Made by a program: the position numbers and the translations under genes. Source: CAYZUC01 sp964481705 (GTDB lineage: Bacteria > Bacillota > Clostridia > Lachnospirales > Lachnospiraceae). From it: a DNA stretch of 7,366 nt. Where the stretch lies: assembly GCA_964481705.1 (NCBI GenBank), contig CAYZUC010000125.1, forward strand, positions 1 through 7,366, read 5' to 3'. Shown in pieces: positions 1 to 6,823 of the stretch (position 1 is its first letter; each line of letters begins with the position of its first letter). Below the pieces are notes generated by a model, which saw only the letters and a list, made by a program, of their open reading frames with translations, made no database searches and was not told the origin of the DNA.

Positions 1-2
1 GT

Positions 3-173
3 CCAAAAAATAAATCTTCCAAAGGTAGAAGAGATAAGAGAAGAGCAAACTGGAAGATGAGTGCTCCTAACTTGGTTAAATGTAGTAAATGTGGTGCTTT
101 AATGATGCCACATAGAGTCTGCAAGGCTTGCGGCAGCTACAATAAAAAAGAGATTATCTCTGTAGCAGAATAA
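3..173 (+). CDS. rpmF: 50S ribosomal protein L32, 5'-truncated by window edge
   Basis: The last 56 residues of ribosomal protein bL32 are visible, reading PKNKSSKGRRDKRRANWK onward and ending in ISVAE before TAA. The family has about 60 residues, so only the start codon and two to four residues are missing; the leading GT is the end of a split codon. L32 is a small basic protein of the large ribosomal subunit. The basic GRRDKRRANWK stretch is the family hallmark. It is followed by a zinc ribbon with CSKC (visible residues 27-30) and CKAC (40-43), so this is the zinc-binding (C+) form. An intrinsic terminator follows 13 nt after the stop, so the gene ends its own transcript. In related bacteria a YceD/DUF177 gene usually lies upstream, but that is outside the window. 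Confidence 0.95.
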   Translation, partial: PKNKSSKGRRDKRRANWKMSAPNLVKCSKCGALMMPHRVCKACGSYNKKEIISVAE

Positions 174-186
174 GATTGAAAGTAAG

Positions 187-214
187 AGACTTCCCAATTA
201 TGGGGAGTCTTTTT
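187..214 (+). terminator. Rho-independent terminator after rpmF
   Basis: AGACTTCCC (187-195) pairs with GGGGAGTCT (202-210) over nine positions, including one G-U wobble, around the 6-nt loop AATTAT. The run TTTTT (210-214) follows directly. The hairpin starts 13 nt after the rpmF stop and ends before the proposed plsX promoter, so it separates the ribosomal transcript from the lipid genes. Confidence 0.88.
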
Positions 215-231
215 GTTTCATAAGAAAGTTA

Positions 232-260
232 TTGATTTTTGTAATTAGGTCTTGTATAGT
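232..260 (+). promoter_or_regulatory. Candidate sigma-A promoter for plsX-acpP
   Basis: A -35-like TTGATT (232-237) and a -10-like TATAGT (255-260) are separated by exactly 17 nt. They match the consensus at four and five of six positions. Transcription would begin near 267, giving a leader of about 40 nt before the plsX GTG. The position just after the rpmF terminator is what a fresh promoter would need. The site was found by eye and is not verified. Two copies of TAATTA (242-247 and 260-265) flank or overlap the -10 region, but I could not match them to a known operator. Confidence 0.55.
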
Positions 261-292
261 AATTATGGACCGGATATCATTAGGAATATCAC

Positions 293-298
293 AGGAGG
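293..298 (+). promoter_or_regulatory. Shine-Dalgarno site that fixes the plsX start
   Basis: A perfect AGGAGG lies 8 nt upstream of the GTG at 307. No comparable site precedes the in-frame ATG at 265 or the TTG at 232. This site therefore selects GTG 307 as the plsX start even though the frame stays open further upstream. Confidence 0.85.
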
Positions 299-306
299 AT
301 ATAAGG

Positions 307-1320
307 GTGGAATTATGTAATGTGGCTGTAGATGCTATGGGAGGCGATAATGCACCGGTAGAGATTGTTAAGGGTGCAGTGGATGCTGTAAATAGCATGG
401 ATTGTATTAAGGTGTTTCTTGTCGGTGATGAAAAGAAAATCAAGGATGAATTGAATAAGTATTCTTATGACAAGGAACGGATTGAACTTGTCCATACCAC
501 AGAGGTAATAGAAACTGGGGAGCCTCCGGTAATGGCGATTCGCAAAAAGAAGGATTCCTCTATTGTTGTTGGTCAGAAGATGGTTAAGGAAGGGGCGTGT
601 GATGCTTTTGTTTCCGCAGGAAGTTCCGGTGCGATCCTCGTAGGCGGTCAGTTTGTTGTAGGTCGTATTAAGGGCGTTGAGAGACCACCATTAGCACCAT
701 TGATTCCGACAGCGAAGGGTGCTGCATTGCTGATTGATTGTGGAGCCAATGTTGATGCGCGTCCGGCACATCTGGTTCAGTTTGCCAAGATGGGTTCCAT
801 TTATATGGAGAATATTGTGGGAGTAAAGAATCCTAAAGTTGGGATTTTAAATATCGGGATGGAAGAGGAAAAGGGTAATATGCTTGTAAAAGAGACATTT
901 CCTCTTTTGAAGAATTGTCCAGACATTAATTTTGTGGGAAGCTGCGAAGCAAGGGATATTCCATATGGAGGTGTTGATGTCATTGTATGTGAAGCTTTTG
1001 CAGGAAATATCGTTTTAAAAATGTATGAAGGAGTTGGCGGAGTTCTGGTCAGTGAGATTAAAAAGGGTTTAATGTCCAGTTTCCGTAGTAAAATTGGAGC
1101 ATTACTAATCAAGCCGGCATTAAAGAAAACGCTGAAGAGATTTACGGCGAGTGAATATGGCGGTGCCCCTTTGTTGGGACTGAACGGACTTGTTGTAAAG
1201 ACGCATGGCAGTGCTAAGGCAAAAGAGGTAACAAACTCAATTTTACAGTGTGTTACTTTTAAAGAGCAAAAAATAAATGAAAAAATAAGTGAGAAAATTA
1301 ATTTCAAAGATGAAGCTTAG
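307..1320 (+). CDS. plsX: Phosphate acyltransferase PlsX (acyl-ACP:phosphate acyltransferase)
   Basis: PlsX converts long-chain acyl-ACP and inorganic phosphate to acyl-phosphate, the donor used by PlsY to acylate glycerol-3-phosphate. It is a soluble enzyme associated with the membrane surface, at the first step of phospholipid synthesis. From the GTG start the product is 337 residues, within the family's usual size. Signatures are VAVDAMGGDNAP (residues 6-17), SAGSSGA (103-109, where many relatives have SAGNTGA), DCGANVDARPAH (144-155), VDVIVCEAFAGN (223-234) and EYGGAPLLGLNG (283-294). GTG 307 is chosen because AGGAGG lies 8 nt upstream and because it puts the AVDAMGGD motif at the N-terminus, as in the family. 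The frame is open back to 232, but those upstream codons overlap the proposed promoter. acpP, the substrate carrier, follows immediately. The fabD and fabG genes found between them in Bacillus are absent here. Confidence 0.95.
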   Translation: MELCNVAVDAMGGDNAPVEIVKGAVDAVNSMDCIKVFLVGDEKKIKDELNKYSYDKERIELVHTTEVIETGEPPVMAIRKKKDSSIVVGQKMVKEGACDAFVSAGSSGAILVGGQFVVGRIKGVERPPLAPLIPTAKGAALLIDCGANVDARPAHLVQFAKMGSIYMENIVGVKNPKVGILNIGMEEEKGNMLVKETFPLLKNCPDINFVGSCEARDIPYGGVDVIVCEAFAGNIVLKMYEGVGGVLVSEIKKGLMSSFRSKIGALLIKPALKKTLKRFTASEYGGAPLLGLNGLVVKTHGSAKAKEVTNSILQCVTFKEQKINEKISEKINFKDEA

Positions 1321-1325
1321 GAAGG
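1319..1325 (+). promoter_or_regulatory. Shine-Dalgarno site that decides the acpP start
   Basis: AGGAAGG overlaps the plsX stop codon. It touches the ATG at 1326 with no spacer but lies 9 nt before the in-frame ATG at 1335. The second spacing is workable and the first is not, so translation most likely starts at 1335. The overlap with the plsX stop suggests coupled translation of the two genes. Confidence 0.7.
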
Positions 1326-1334
1326 ATGAAAATT

Positions 1335-1565
1335 ATGGAATTTGAAAAATTGCAGAAGATTATTGCGGAAGTATTAAATGTAGATGTGGATGAGATTACG
1401 ATGGAAACTACATTTACAGATGATTTGGGAGCGGATTCCTTAGATGTCTTTCAGATAATTATGGGTATCGAGGAAGAATTTGATATCGAGATAGCGACCG
1501 AGGAAGCAGAAAAGATTGTCACGGTTGCAGATGCAGTAAATCAGATCAAAAGTGCATTGAACTAG
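1335..1565 (+). CDS. acpP: Acyl carrier protein (fatty acid synthesis)
   Basis: This is a small, very acidic 76-residue protein with the four-helix ACP pattern. It carries growing acyl chains on a 4'-phosphopantetheine arm in the cytoplasm and is the substrate carrier for PlsX, encoded just upstream. The attachment site is Ser35 in GADSLD (residues 32-37), after the usual DDLG. Helix II continues as VFQIIMGIEEEFDIEI, and the later EEAEKIVTV segment is typical of type II fatty-acid ACPs. Where Escherichia coli and Bacillus have Glu in helix II (E. coli Glu41), this protein has Gln40, which is unusual outside this lineage. The start at 1335 is preferred over the ATG at 1326 on ribosome-site spacing and because MEFEKLQKI is a normal ACP start. 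A strong terminator follows 4 nt after the stop. A carrier for polyketide or other special pathways is unlikely given the plsX-rnc context. Confidence 0.95.
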   Translation: MEFEKLQKIIAEVLNVDVDEITMETTFTDDLGADSLDVFQIIMGIEEEFDIEIATEEAEKIVTVADAVNQIKSALN

Positions 1566-1569
1566 TTTG

Positions 1570-1597
1570 AAAAGCCCTTTTCAGGGCTTTTTATTTT
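1570..1597 (+). terminator. Rho-independent terminator between acpP and rnc
   Basis: AAAAGCCCT (1570-1578) pairs perfectly with AGGGCTTTT (1583-1591) over nine base pairs around the 4-nt loop TTTC. A T-rich tail (1588-1597, interrupted by one A) follows. The hairpin begins 4 nt after the acpP stop. It should end or attenuate the plsX-acpP transcript before rnc. The outer A-U pairs make the structure nearly symmetric, but the T-rich tail is much stronger on the + strand. Confidence 0.9.
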
Positions 1598-1628
1598 GAA
1601 TGAAGAATGTACGGGAATGGAGTAAAGA

Positions 1629-2327
1629 ATGAACAACCGATTTCCGATTGGAGAACTTGAAAGTAGAATAGGGTATTGTTTCCGAAATCATACGTTGTTA
1701 GAGACAGCGCTTACACACAGCTCTTATGCGAACGAGAGAAAAGTAAATAAGACAGAGGATTATGAGAGACTCGAATTTTTAGGAGATGCAGTGCTTGAAT
1801 TAACGGTAAGTGAATTCCTTTTTTTGAAGAATCACGGGATGAGAGAGGGCGATATGACCAAAATGAGAGCAAGTCTGGTCTGTGAACCGACATTAGCCTT
1901 TTGTGCACAGGATATTAATCTTGGAGATTTTATCCTTCTTGGAAAAGGAGAGGATGCGACAGGAGGTAGAAAGCGTGAGTCTATTGTTTCGGATGTCTTT
2001 GAAGCAATAATAGGAGCAATTTTTCTGGATGGTGGTTTTACTAGTGCAAAAGAATTTATACACCGCTTTGTATTAACAGATATGGAGCACAAAGTACTCT
2101 TTTATGATAGTAAAACCATTTTACAGGAGAAGGTTCAGGAACAAGGGAAAACCATTCATTATCAGGTAGTAAGTGAGTCTGGACCGGATCATGATAAAAC
2201 CTTTGTGGTACAAGCCTTTGTTGGTGATAAGGTCTGTGCCGAAGGAAGTGGACGAACCAAGAAAGCGGCTGAACAGAGAGCTGCTTACGATATTTTGATT
2301 CAAATGAAGAGTAATGGGGGAAAGTAA
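1629..2327 (+). CDS. rnc: Ribonuclease III
   Basis: RNase III cleaves double-stranded RNA, processing rRNA precursors and regulating structured mRNAs. The 232-residue product has the family's full length and both domains. The endonuclease domain (about 1-155) carries the signature ERLEFLGDAV (residues 46-55). All acidic metal-binding positions are present: Glu46, Glu49 and Asp53, Glu73 in REGDM, and Asp122 and Glu125 in SDVFEA. These match E. coli Glu38, Glu41, Asp45, Glu65, Asp114 and Glu117. The dsRNA-binding domain (about 160-229) ends in GSGRTKKAAEQRAA, with the usual KKAAE contact helix. The start ATG has GGAG 6 nt upstream. The gene begins only about 30 nt after the acpP terminator, and its stop abuts the smc start, so rnc leads the rnc-smc-ftsY group. 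I see no convincing promoter of its own. Confidence 0.97.
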   Translation: MNNRFPIGELESRIGYCFRNHTLLETALTHSSYANERKVNKTEDYERLEFLGDAVLELTVSEFLFLKNHGMREGDMTKMRASLVCEPTLAFCAQDINLGDFILLGKGEDATGGRKRESIVSDVFEAIIGAIFLDGGFTSAKEFIHRFVLTDMEHKVLFYDSKTILQEKVQEQGKTIHYQVVSESGPDHDKTFVVQAFVGDKVCAEGSGRTKKAAEQRAAYDILIQMKSNGGK

Positions 2328-5300
2328 ATGTACCTAAAAAGTATCGAAGTGCATGGATTTAAATCCTTTGCAAACAAAATAGATTTTCAGTTCCATCAGG
2401 GTATTACCGGAATTGTTGGACCAAATGGCAGCGGAAAGAGTAATGTTGCCGATGCTGTAAGATGGGTATTGGGGGAGCAGAGTGCAAAGAGTCTGCGTGG
2501 CTCCAGTATGCAGGATGTTATTTTTTCGGGAACAGAGAATCGTAAACCATTGGGTTATGCCTATGTTGCTATTACGTTTGATAATGCAGATCATAAGCTT
2601 CCTGTCGAGTACGAAGAGATTACTGTTTCCAGACGTGTATATCGTTCGGGAGAGAGTGAATATCTTATTAATGGAACAAACTGTAGATTAAAAGATGTGA
2701 ATGAGCTCTTTTATGATACCGGAGTAGGAAAAGAGGGTTATTCCATCATTGGTCAGGGTCAGATTGATAAAATCCTGAGTGGAAAACCGGAGGATCGTAG
2801 AGAACTCTTTGATGAGGCAGCAGGAATCGTAAAGTTCAAACGAAGAAAAGCTACTGCTCAGAAAAAGCTGGAAGATGAGAAAAACAATCTGATTCGTGTC
2901 AATGATATTCTCAGCGAGCTGGAGAAGCAGATTGGACCTTTAGAGAAGCAGTCTGAGACAGCGAAAATCTTTTTGAAAAAAAAGGAAGAATTAAAAGCGC
3001 TGGATGTAAATATGTTCTTAATGGAAACGGACCGAATCAAGGGCCAGTTGGCAAGCATGGAAGAAAAGTACTCTATCGCAAGTCATGATTTGGAGGAGAC
3101 TACCGAGAAGTACAACCGAACCAAAGAACAGTATGAAGAAATTGAGAGTCAGATTGATGAGCTGACAAAGATTATTGAAGATAAAAAGAATGAGCTGACA
3201 GATACGAATTTGTTACGTGGTAAGCTGGAAGGACAGATTGGCGTTTTAAAGGAGCAGATTAACTCTGCGAAATCCTCGGATGAGCATTTGAAAGAAAGAC
3301 AACAGGCTATTGAGAGTGATTTATCCGTGCGTAAATCAGAACTGGAAACGATTACTCATAACAAGGAAGATATTGACCGGGTAGTTTTGGAGGCAACGCA
3401 AAAAAGAGATGAGGCCAAAACACTGCTGCTTTCTGTACAGGCTGAGATTGAGAGCTTGAATAATCGAATTGAGAACGGAAAAAATGAAATCATTGAGGCT
3501 TTGAATGAACGTTCGACTATTAAAGCTAAGATGGGACGATATGACACCATGCTGGAGCAGGTCAGCATTCGAAGAGCAGAGCTGAATTCCAAGCTTCTTC
3601 GCGCAAAGAGTGAGGAGGCAGAACAAACCGATGCAATTACCAAGTTCGAGGAAGAATTAAAAGCAATCAATGAGGTGATTCGAGGCCTGGAAGAACAGAT
3701 AGCAATTAAGGAAGAGAAGCTTGGACTTATGGCGGAAGAGCTTTCTGATAAGGATAAACTGCTATCAGATAGTCAGGTTAAGTATCATGAACAGAAATCA
3801 AAACTCGATGCATTAAAAAACATGACCGAACGTTATGAAGGTTACGGTAGCAGTATACGTAAGGTTATGGAGCAAAAGGAAAAGGAAAAAGGAATTTGCG
3901 GTGTTGTTGCTGATCTGATTAAAGTAGATAAGAAATATGAGGTTGCCATTGAGACGGCTCTGGGTGGCAATATTCAGAATATTGTTACGGATAACGAAGC
4001 CAGTGCAAAACGTATGATCAGCTATCTGAAAGAAAACAAGCTGGGAAGAGCAACTTTCCTGCCGTTGACTAGTGTACAGGAGAGAGAGTTTAATGCCCCC
4101 GATGCTTTAAAAGAACCTGGCGTTATCGGTATGGCGAATACATTGGTTACCATTAGTGATAAATACAAAAACATCGCAAGTCATCTTCTTGGAAATTATA
4201 TTGTTATCGATACGATTGATCATGCTCTTGCACTTGCCAAGAAGTTCAAGTATACACTTCGTATTGTTACTGTGAATGGAGAGGCCCTGAATCCGGGAGG
4301 TTCCATTTCTGGAGGTGCGTTCCGTAATAACAGCAATCTTCTAGGACGTAATCGTGAGATGGAGGAGTTGGAAAAGAAGGTCAAGGAATGCCTTAAGAGT
4401 ATCGATGCTATTTTAAATGACATCGAGGACACTAAGGATAAGAGAAAACAATTACGTTCAGAAATCGAACAGGATAAAGCTAAGCAGCAGTCACAGTTTA
4501 TTCTACAGAATACCGCACAGATGAATGTAACGCAGGCGAAGGAGAAGAAGGCGGAGACAGAAAGCGGTTATACGGAACTCAAGTCCGAAGACGGTGAAAT
4601 CGAAGGCCAGATTCGAGAAATTAAGGAAAACAAAGAAGCGATTACAAAAGAGCTATCAGATTCGGAGGCGTTAGAGAAATCAGTAGAAGCTTTGATTGCC
4701 GAGTTAAGTACGCAATTGGATGAGAAGCATCTATTGGAAACGGAATATACGGGAAAAGTAAATGAACTAGAGATAGAGTTATCGGGTTGTACCCAAAAAC
4801 AGGAATTCGAACAGAAGAATGTTGACCGTATTGATGGAGAAATCAAACGATTAAAGGAAGAAGAACAATCCATAACGGAGAAGCTTGAGCAGACCGCTGT
4901 TGATGTCGAGAAGAAAAAGCATGATATTGAAGAAATTGAAAAGACAATACAGGCATCTGTTTCGACACAGGATGATAATCAGCAATTCCTAAGTGAGAAA
5001 GCTGCTCGAAAAGAAGAGCTTACCGCAAAGCAGAAGAGCTTTTTTGCCGGAAGAGAAGAGTTATCAGAGAGAATGAATGCTTTGGATAAGGAAGTATTTC
5101 GACTGAATAATCAGAAGGAAAAGCTCGAAGAATCATCGGAATCTCAGATTAATTATATGTGGAATGAGTATGAGATTACATATAATCAGGCATTAGATAT
5201 GAGAGATGAATCCCTCGCGGATCTTCCTAAGATGAAAAAGATGATCATAGCGTTAAAGGCAGGTATTCGAGAACTTGGTGCAGTCAATGTTAATGCCATT

Positions 5301-5885
5301 GAAGACTTTAAGAATCTCATGGAACGTTATGAATTCTTGAAAACGCAGCATGATGATCTTGTGAAGGCAGAGGAAAGTCTGCAAGGAATTATTGCAGATT
5401 TGGATGAATCCATGAGAAAACAGTTCCAGGAAAAATTTGCGGAGATTGGAAAACAGTTTGATCATGTATTTAAGGAACTTTTTGGCGGAGGCAAAGGAAC
5501 TCTGGAATTGATGGAGGATGAAGATATTCTGGAAGCAGGAATTAAGATTATCGCTCAGCCACCGGGAAAGAAGCTTCAGAATATGATGCAGCTGTCGGGA
5601 GGAGAGAAAGCTCTTACTGCGATTGCATTGTTGTTTGCAATTCAGAATATGAAACCGTCACCTTTCTGCTTGCTGGATGAGATTGAGGCGGCATTGGATG
5701 AGTCGAATGTAGGAAGGTTTGCTGCTTATCTATCCAAGCTTACAAAGAATACACAGTTTATTGTAATCACACATCGTCGCGGAACGATGGAGCGTGCTGA
5801 CCGTCTGTATGGAATCACTATGCAGGAAAAGGGTGTATCCGCATTGGTAAGTGTTAATCTGATTGATAAGGAGCTGGATAATTAA
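2328..5885 (+). CDS. smc: Chromosome partition protein Smc (SMC condensin ATPase)
   Basis: Smc is the ATPase of the bacterial Smc-ScpA-ScpB condensin, which loads on the nucleoid, extrudes loops and helps sister origins separate. At 1185 residues it has the normal full length of Firmicutes Smc. The N-terminal half-head has Walker A GPNGSGKS (31-38) and a Q-loop region IIGQGQID (140-147). A long Lys/Glu/Gln-rich coiled coil follows (about 170-500). The hinge spans about 522-665 and includes GICGVV at its start and the glycine motif NPGGSISGG (655-663). The return coiled coil runs to about 1010. The C-terminal half-head has signature motif LSGGEK (1089-1094), Walker B CLLDE with Asp1117 and Glu1118, and the H-loop residue His1149 in ITHRR. 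No key residue is missing. ATG 2328 directly follows the rnc stop, with GGGGGA upstream inside rnc, so translation is probably coupled. Confidence 0.98.
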   Translation: MYLKSIEVHGFKSFANKIDFQFHQGITGIVGPNGSGKSNVADAVRWVLGEQSAKSLRGSSMQDVIFSGTENRKPLGYAYVAITFDNADHKLPVEYEEITVSRRVYRSGESEYLINGTNCRLKDVNELFYDTGVGKEGYSIIGQGQIDKILSGKPEDRRELFDEAAGIVKFKRRKATAQKKLEDEKNNLIRVNDILSELEKQIGPLEKQSETAKIFLKKKEELKALDVNMFLMETDRIKGQLASMEEKYSIASHDLEETTEKYNRTKEQYEEIESQIDELTKIIEDKKNELTDTNLLRGKLEGQIGVLKEQINSAKSSDEHLKERQQAIESDLSVRKSELETITHNKEDIDRVVLEATQKRDEAKTLLLSVQAEIESLNNRIENGKNEIIEALNERSTIKAKMGRYDTMLEQVSIRRAELNSKLLRAKSEEAEQTDAITKFEEELKAINEVIRGLEEQIAIKEEKLGLMAEELSDKDKLLSDSQVKYHEQKSKLDALKNMTERYEGYGSSIRKVMEQKEKEKGICGVVADLIKVDKKYEVAIETALGGNIQNIVTDNEASAKRMISYLKENKLGRATFLPLTSVQEREFNAPDALKEPGVIGMANTLVTISDKYKNIASHLLGNYIVIDTIDHALALAKKFKYTLRIVTVNGEALNPGGSISGGAFRNNSNLLGRNREMEELEKKVKECLKSIDAILNDIEDTKDKRKQLRSEIEQDKAKQQSQFILQNTAQMNVTQAKEKKAETESGYTELKSEDGEIEGQIREIKENKEAITKELSDSEALEKSVEALIAELSTQLDEKHLLETEYTGKVNELEIELSGCTQKQEFEQKNVDRIDGEIKRLKEEEQSITEKLEQTAVDVEKKKHDIEEIEKTIQASVSTQDDNQQFLSEKAARKEELTAKQKSFFAGREELSERMNALDKEVFRLNNQKEKLEESSESQINYMWNEYEITYNQALDMRDESLADLPKMKKMIIALKAGIRELGAVNVNAIEDFKNLMERYEFLKTQHDDLVKAEESLQGIIADLDESMRKQFQEKFAEIGKQFDHVFKELFGGGKGTLELMEDEDILEAGIKIIAQPPGKKLQNMMQLSGGEKALTAIALLFAIQNMKPSPFCLLDEIEAALDESNVGRFAAYLSKLTKNTQFIVITHRRGTMERADRLYGITMQEKGVSALVSVNLIDKELDN
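5868..5873 (+). promoter_or_regulatory. Shine-Dalgarno site for ftsY inside the smc 3' end
   Basis: AAGGAG lies 11 nt before the ftsY ATG at 5885, within the last codons of smc. The spacing is slightly long. Together with the one-base TAATG junction, it points to initiation by ribosomes finishing smc. Confidence 0.6.
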
Positions 5886-6823
5886 TGGCTAATTTTTTTG
5901 GAAGACTAGTTCACGGACTGGCAAAGACAAGGGATAATATAGTAAATGGAATTGACTCTATCTTTAATGGGTATTCAGCAATCGATGATGAATTCTATGA
6001 TGACTTGGAAGAAATCCTTATCATGGGGGATATCGGAATTCATACTACGGATACTATATTGGAGAATCTGAAGCAGCAGGTAAAGGAACAGCATATTAAG
6101 GAGCCTGTGGAATGCAAACAAATACTGATAGACAGTATGAAACAGGCCATGAATGTTGGAAATACGGCTTATGAGTTTGAAAACCATCCTTCTGTAGTAT
6201 TGATTATAGGAGTAAATGGGGTAGGAAAAACCACAACCGTTGGTAAACTGGCCGGAAAACTCAAGGAGGATGGAAAAAAGGTACTTCTTGCTGCGGCGGA
6301 TACATTTCGTGCGGCAGCAGGGGAACAGCTGACTGAATGGGCGAACCGCGCTGGCGTAGAAATCATTGGTGGAAAAGAAGGAGCAGATCCGGGTTCTATT
6401 GTCTACGATGCAGTAAATGCAGCAAAGGCAAGAAAGACAGATGTTCTATTATGTGATACAGCCGGAAGGCTTCATAATAAAAAGAATCTGATGGAAGAAC
6501 TAAGAAAAATCAATACGATTATTGACAGAGAGTATCCGGAAGCGTATCGTGAGACATTAGTAGTACTGGATGGAGCGACCGGTCAAAATGCTTTGCAACA
6601 GGCAAAGGAATTCCGTGAGGTTGCTGATGTGACAGGAATTGTTTTGACGAAGCTGGATGGAACAGCGAAGGGTGGAATTGCAATAGCAATCCAGTCAGAG
6701 TTGGGGATTCCGGTAAAATACATTGGAGTGGGCGAATCTATCGAGGATTTGGAAAAGTTTAATCCGGATGAATTTATTGATGCCTTGTTTAGCAGGAAAG
6801 AAGGAAATAGCAATGAAGAATGA
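5885..6823 (+). CDS. ftsY: Signal recognition particle receptor FtsY (SRP GTPase)
   Basis: FtsY is the membrane-associated receptor that binds Ffh-SRP with a translating ribosome and, by mutual GTP hydrolysis, hands the nascent membrane protein to SecYEG. The 312-residue product is the compact form usual in Firmicutes, without the long acidic A domain of E. coli. It starts with an amphipathic segment, FFGRLVHGLAKTR (4-16), a likely membrane contact. A helical N domain follows (about 20-90), then the GTPase G domain. GTPase motifs are all present: G1 GVNGVGKTT (109-117), G2 DTFRAAA (139-145), G3 DTAGR (191-195), G4 TKLDG (255-259) and closing GVGE (281-284). The short N-terminus and lack of a C-terminal Met-rich M domain distinguish it from Ffh. 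The start overlaps the smc stop by one base (TAATG). The next gene starts inside its last codons. The partner gene ffh is not in view. Confidence 0.97.
   Translation: MANFFGRLVHGLAKTRDNIVNGIDSIFNGYSAIDDEFYDDLEEILIMGDIGIHTTDTILENLKQQVKEQHIKEPVECKQILIDSMKQAMNVGNTAYEFENHPSVVLIIGVNGVGKTTTVGKLAGKLKEDGKKVLLAAADTFRAAAGEQLTEWANRAGVEIIGGKEGADPGSIVYDAVNAAKARKTDVLLCDTAGRLHNKKNLMEELRKINTIIDREYPEAYRETLVVLDGATGQNALQQAKEFREVADVTGIVLTKLDGTAKGGIAIAIQSELGIPVKYIGVGESIEDLEKFNPDEFIDALFSRKEGNSNEE
6801..6806 (+). promoter_or_regulatory. Shine-Dalgarno site for the ilvA-type gene inside ftsY
   Basis: AAGGAA lies 6 nt before the ATG at 6813 and within the ftsY C-terminal codons. The alternative in-frame ATG at 6825 has no comparable purine-rich site at the right distance, which favours 6813. 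Confidence 0.55.

Noticed and set aside
801..1307. Long minus-strand open frame (168 codons) opposite plsX
   Set aside because: It lies wholly antisense to a well-conserved gene, its product has no recognisable motif, and its hydrophobic, Ser/Pro/Phe-rich composition is what the reverse complement of A/G-rich coding DNA gives.
1326..1328. ATG 1326 as the acpP start
   Set aside because: The only Shine-Dalgarno sequence touches this ATG with no spacer. ATG 1335 in the same frame has a 9-nt spacer and gives a normal ACP N-terminus.
1567..1597. Promoter for rnc made of TTGAAA (1567-1572) and TATTTT (1592-1597)
   Set aside because: The 19-nt spacer is too long, the -10 match is poor, and both elements are parts of the terminator hairpin and its T-rich tail.
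2482..2691. Alternate-frame + strand open frame inside smc
   Set aside because: It overlaps the conserved Smc N-terminal head, has no ribosome site worth noting and no family resemblance.
4568..4873. Minus-strand open frame opposite the second Smc coiled coil
   Set aside because: The Ser/Phe-rich product is the expected shadow of Glu/Lys-rich coiled-coil codons. The same explanation covers the other antisense frames within smc.
2838..5360. Repeated Lys/Glu-rich stretches in smc as a possible repeat array or low-complexity insertion
   Set aside because: They fit the two antiparallel coiled-coil arms on either side of the hinge, and total protein length is normal for Smc.
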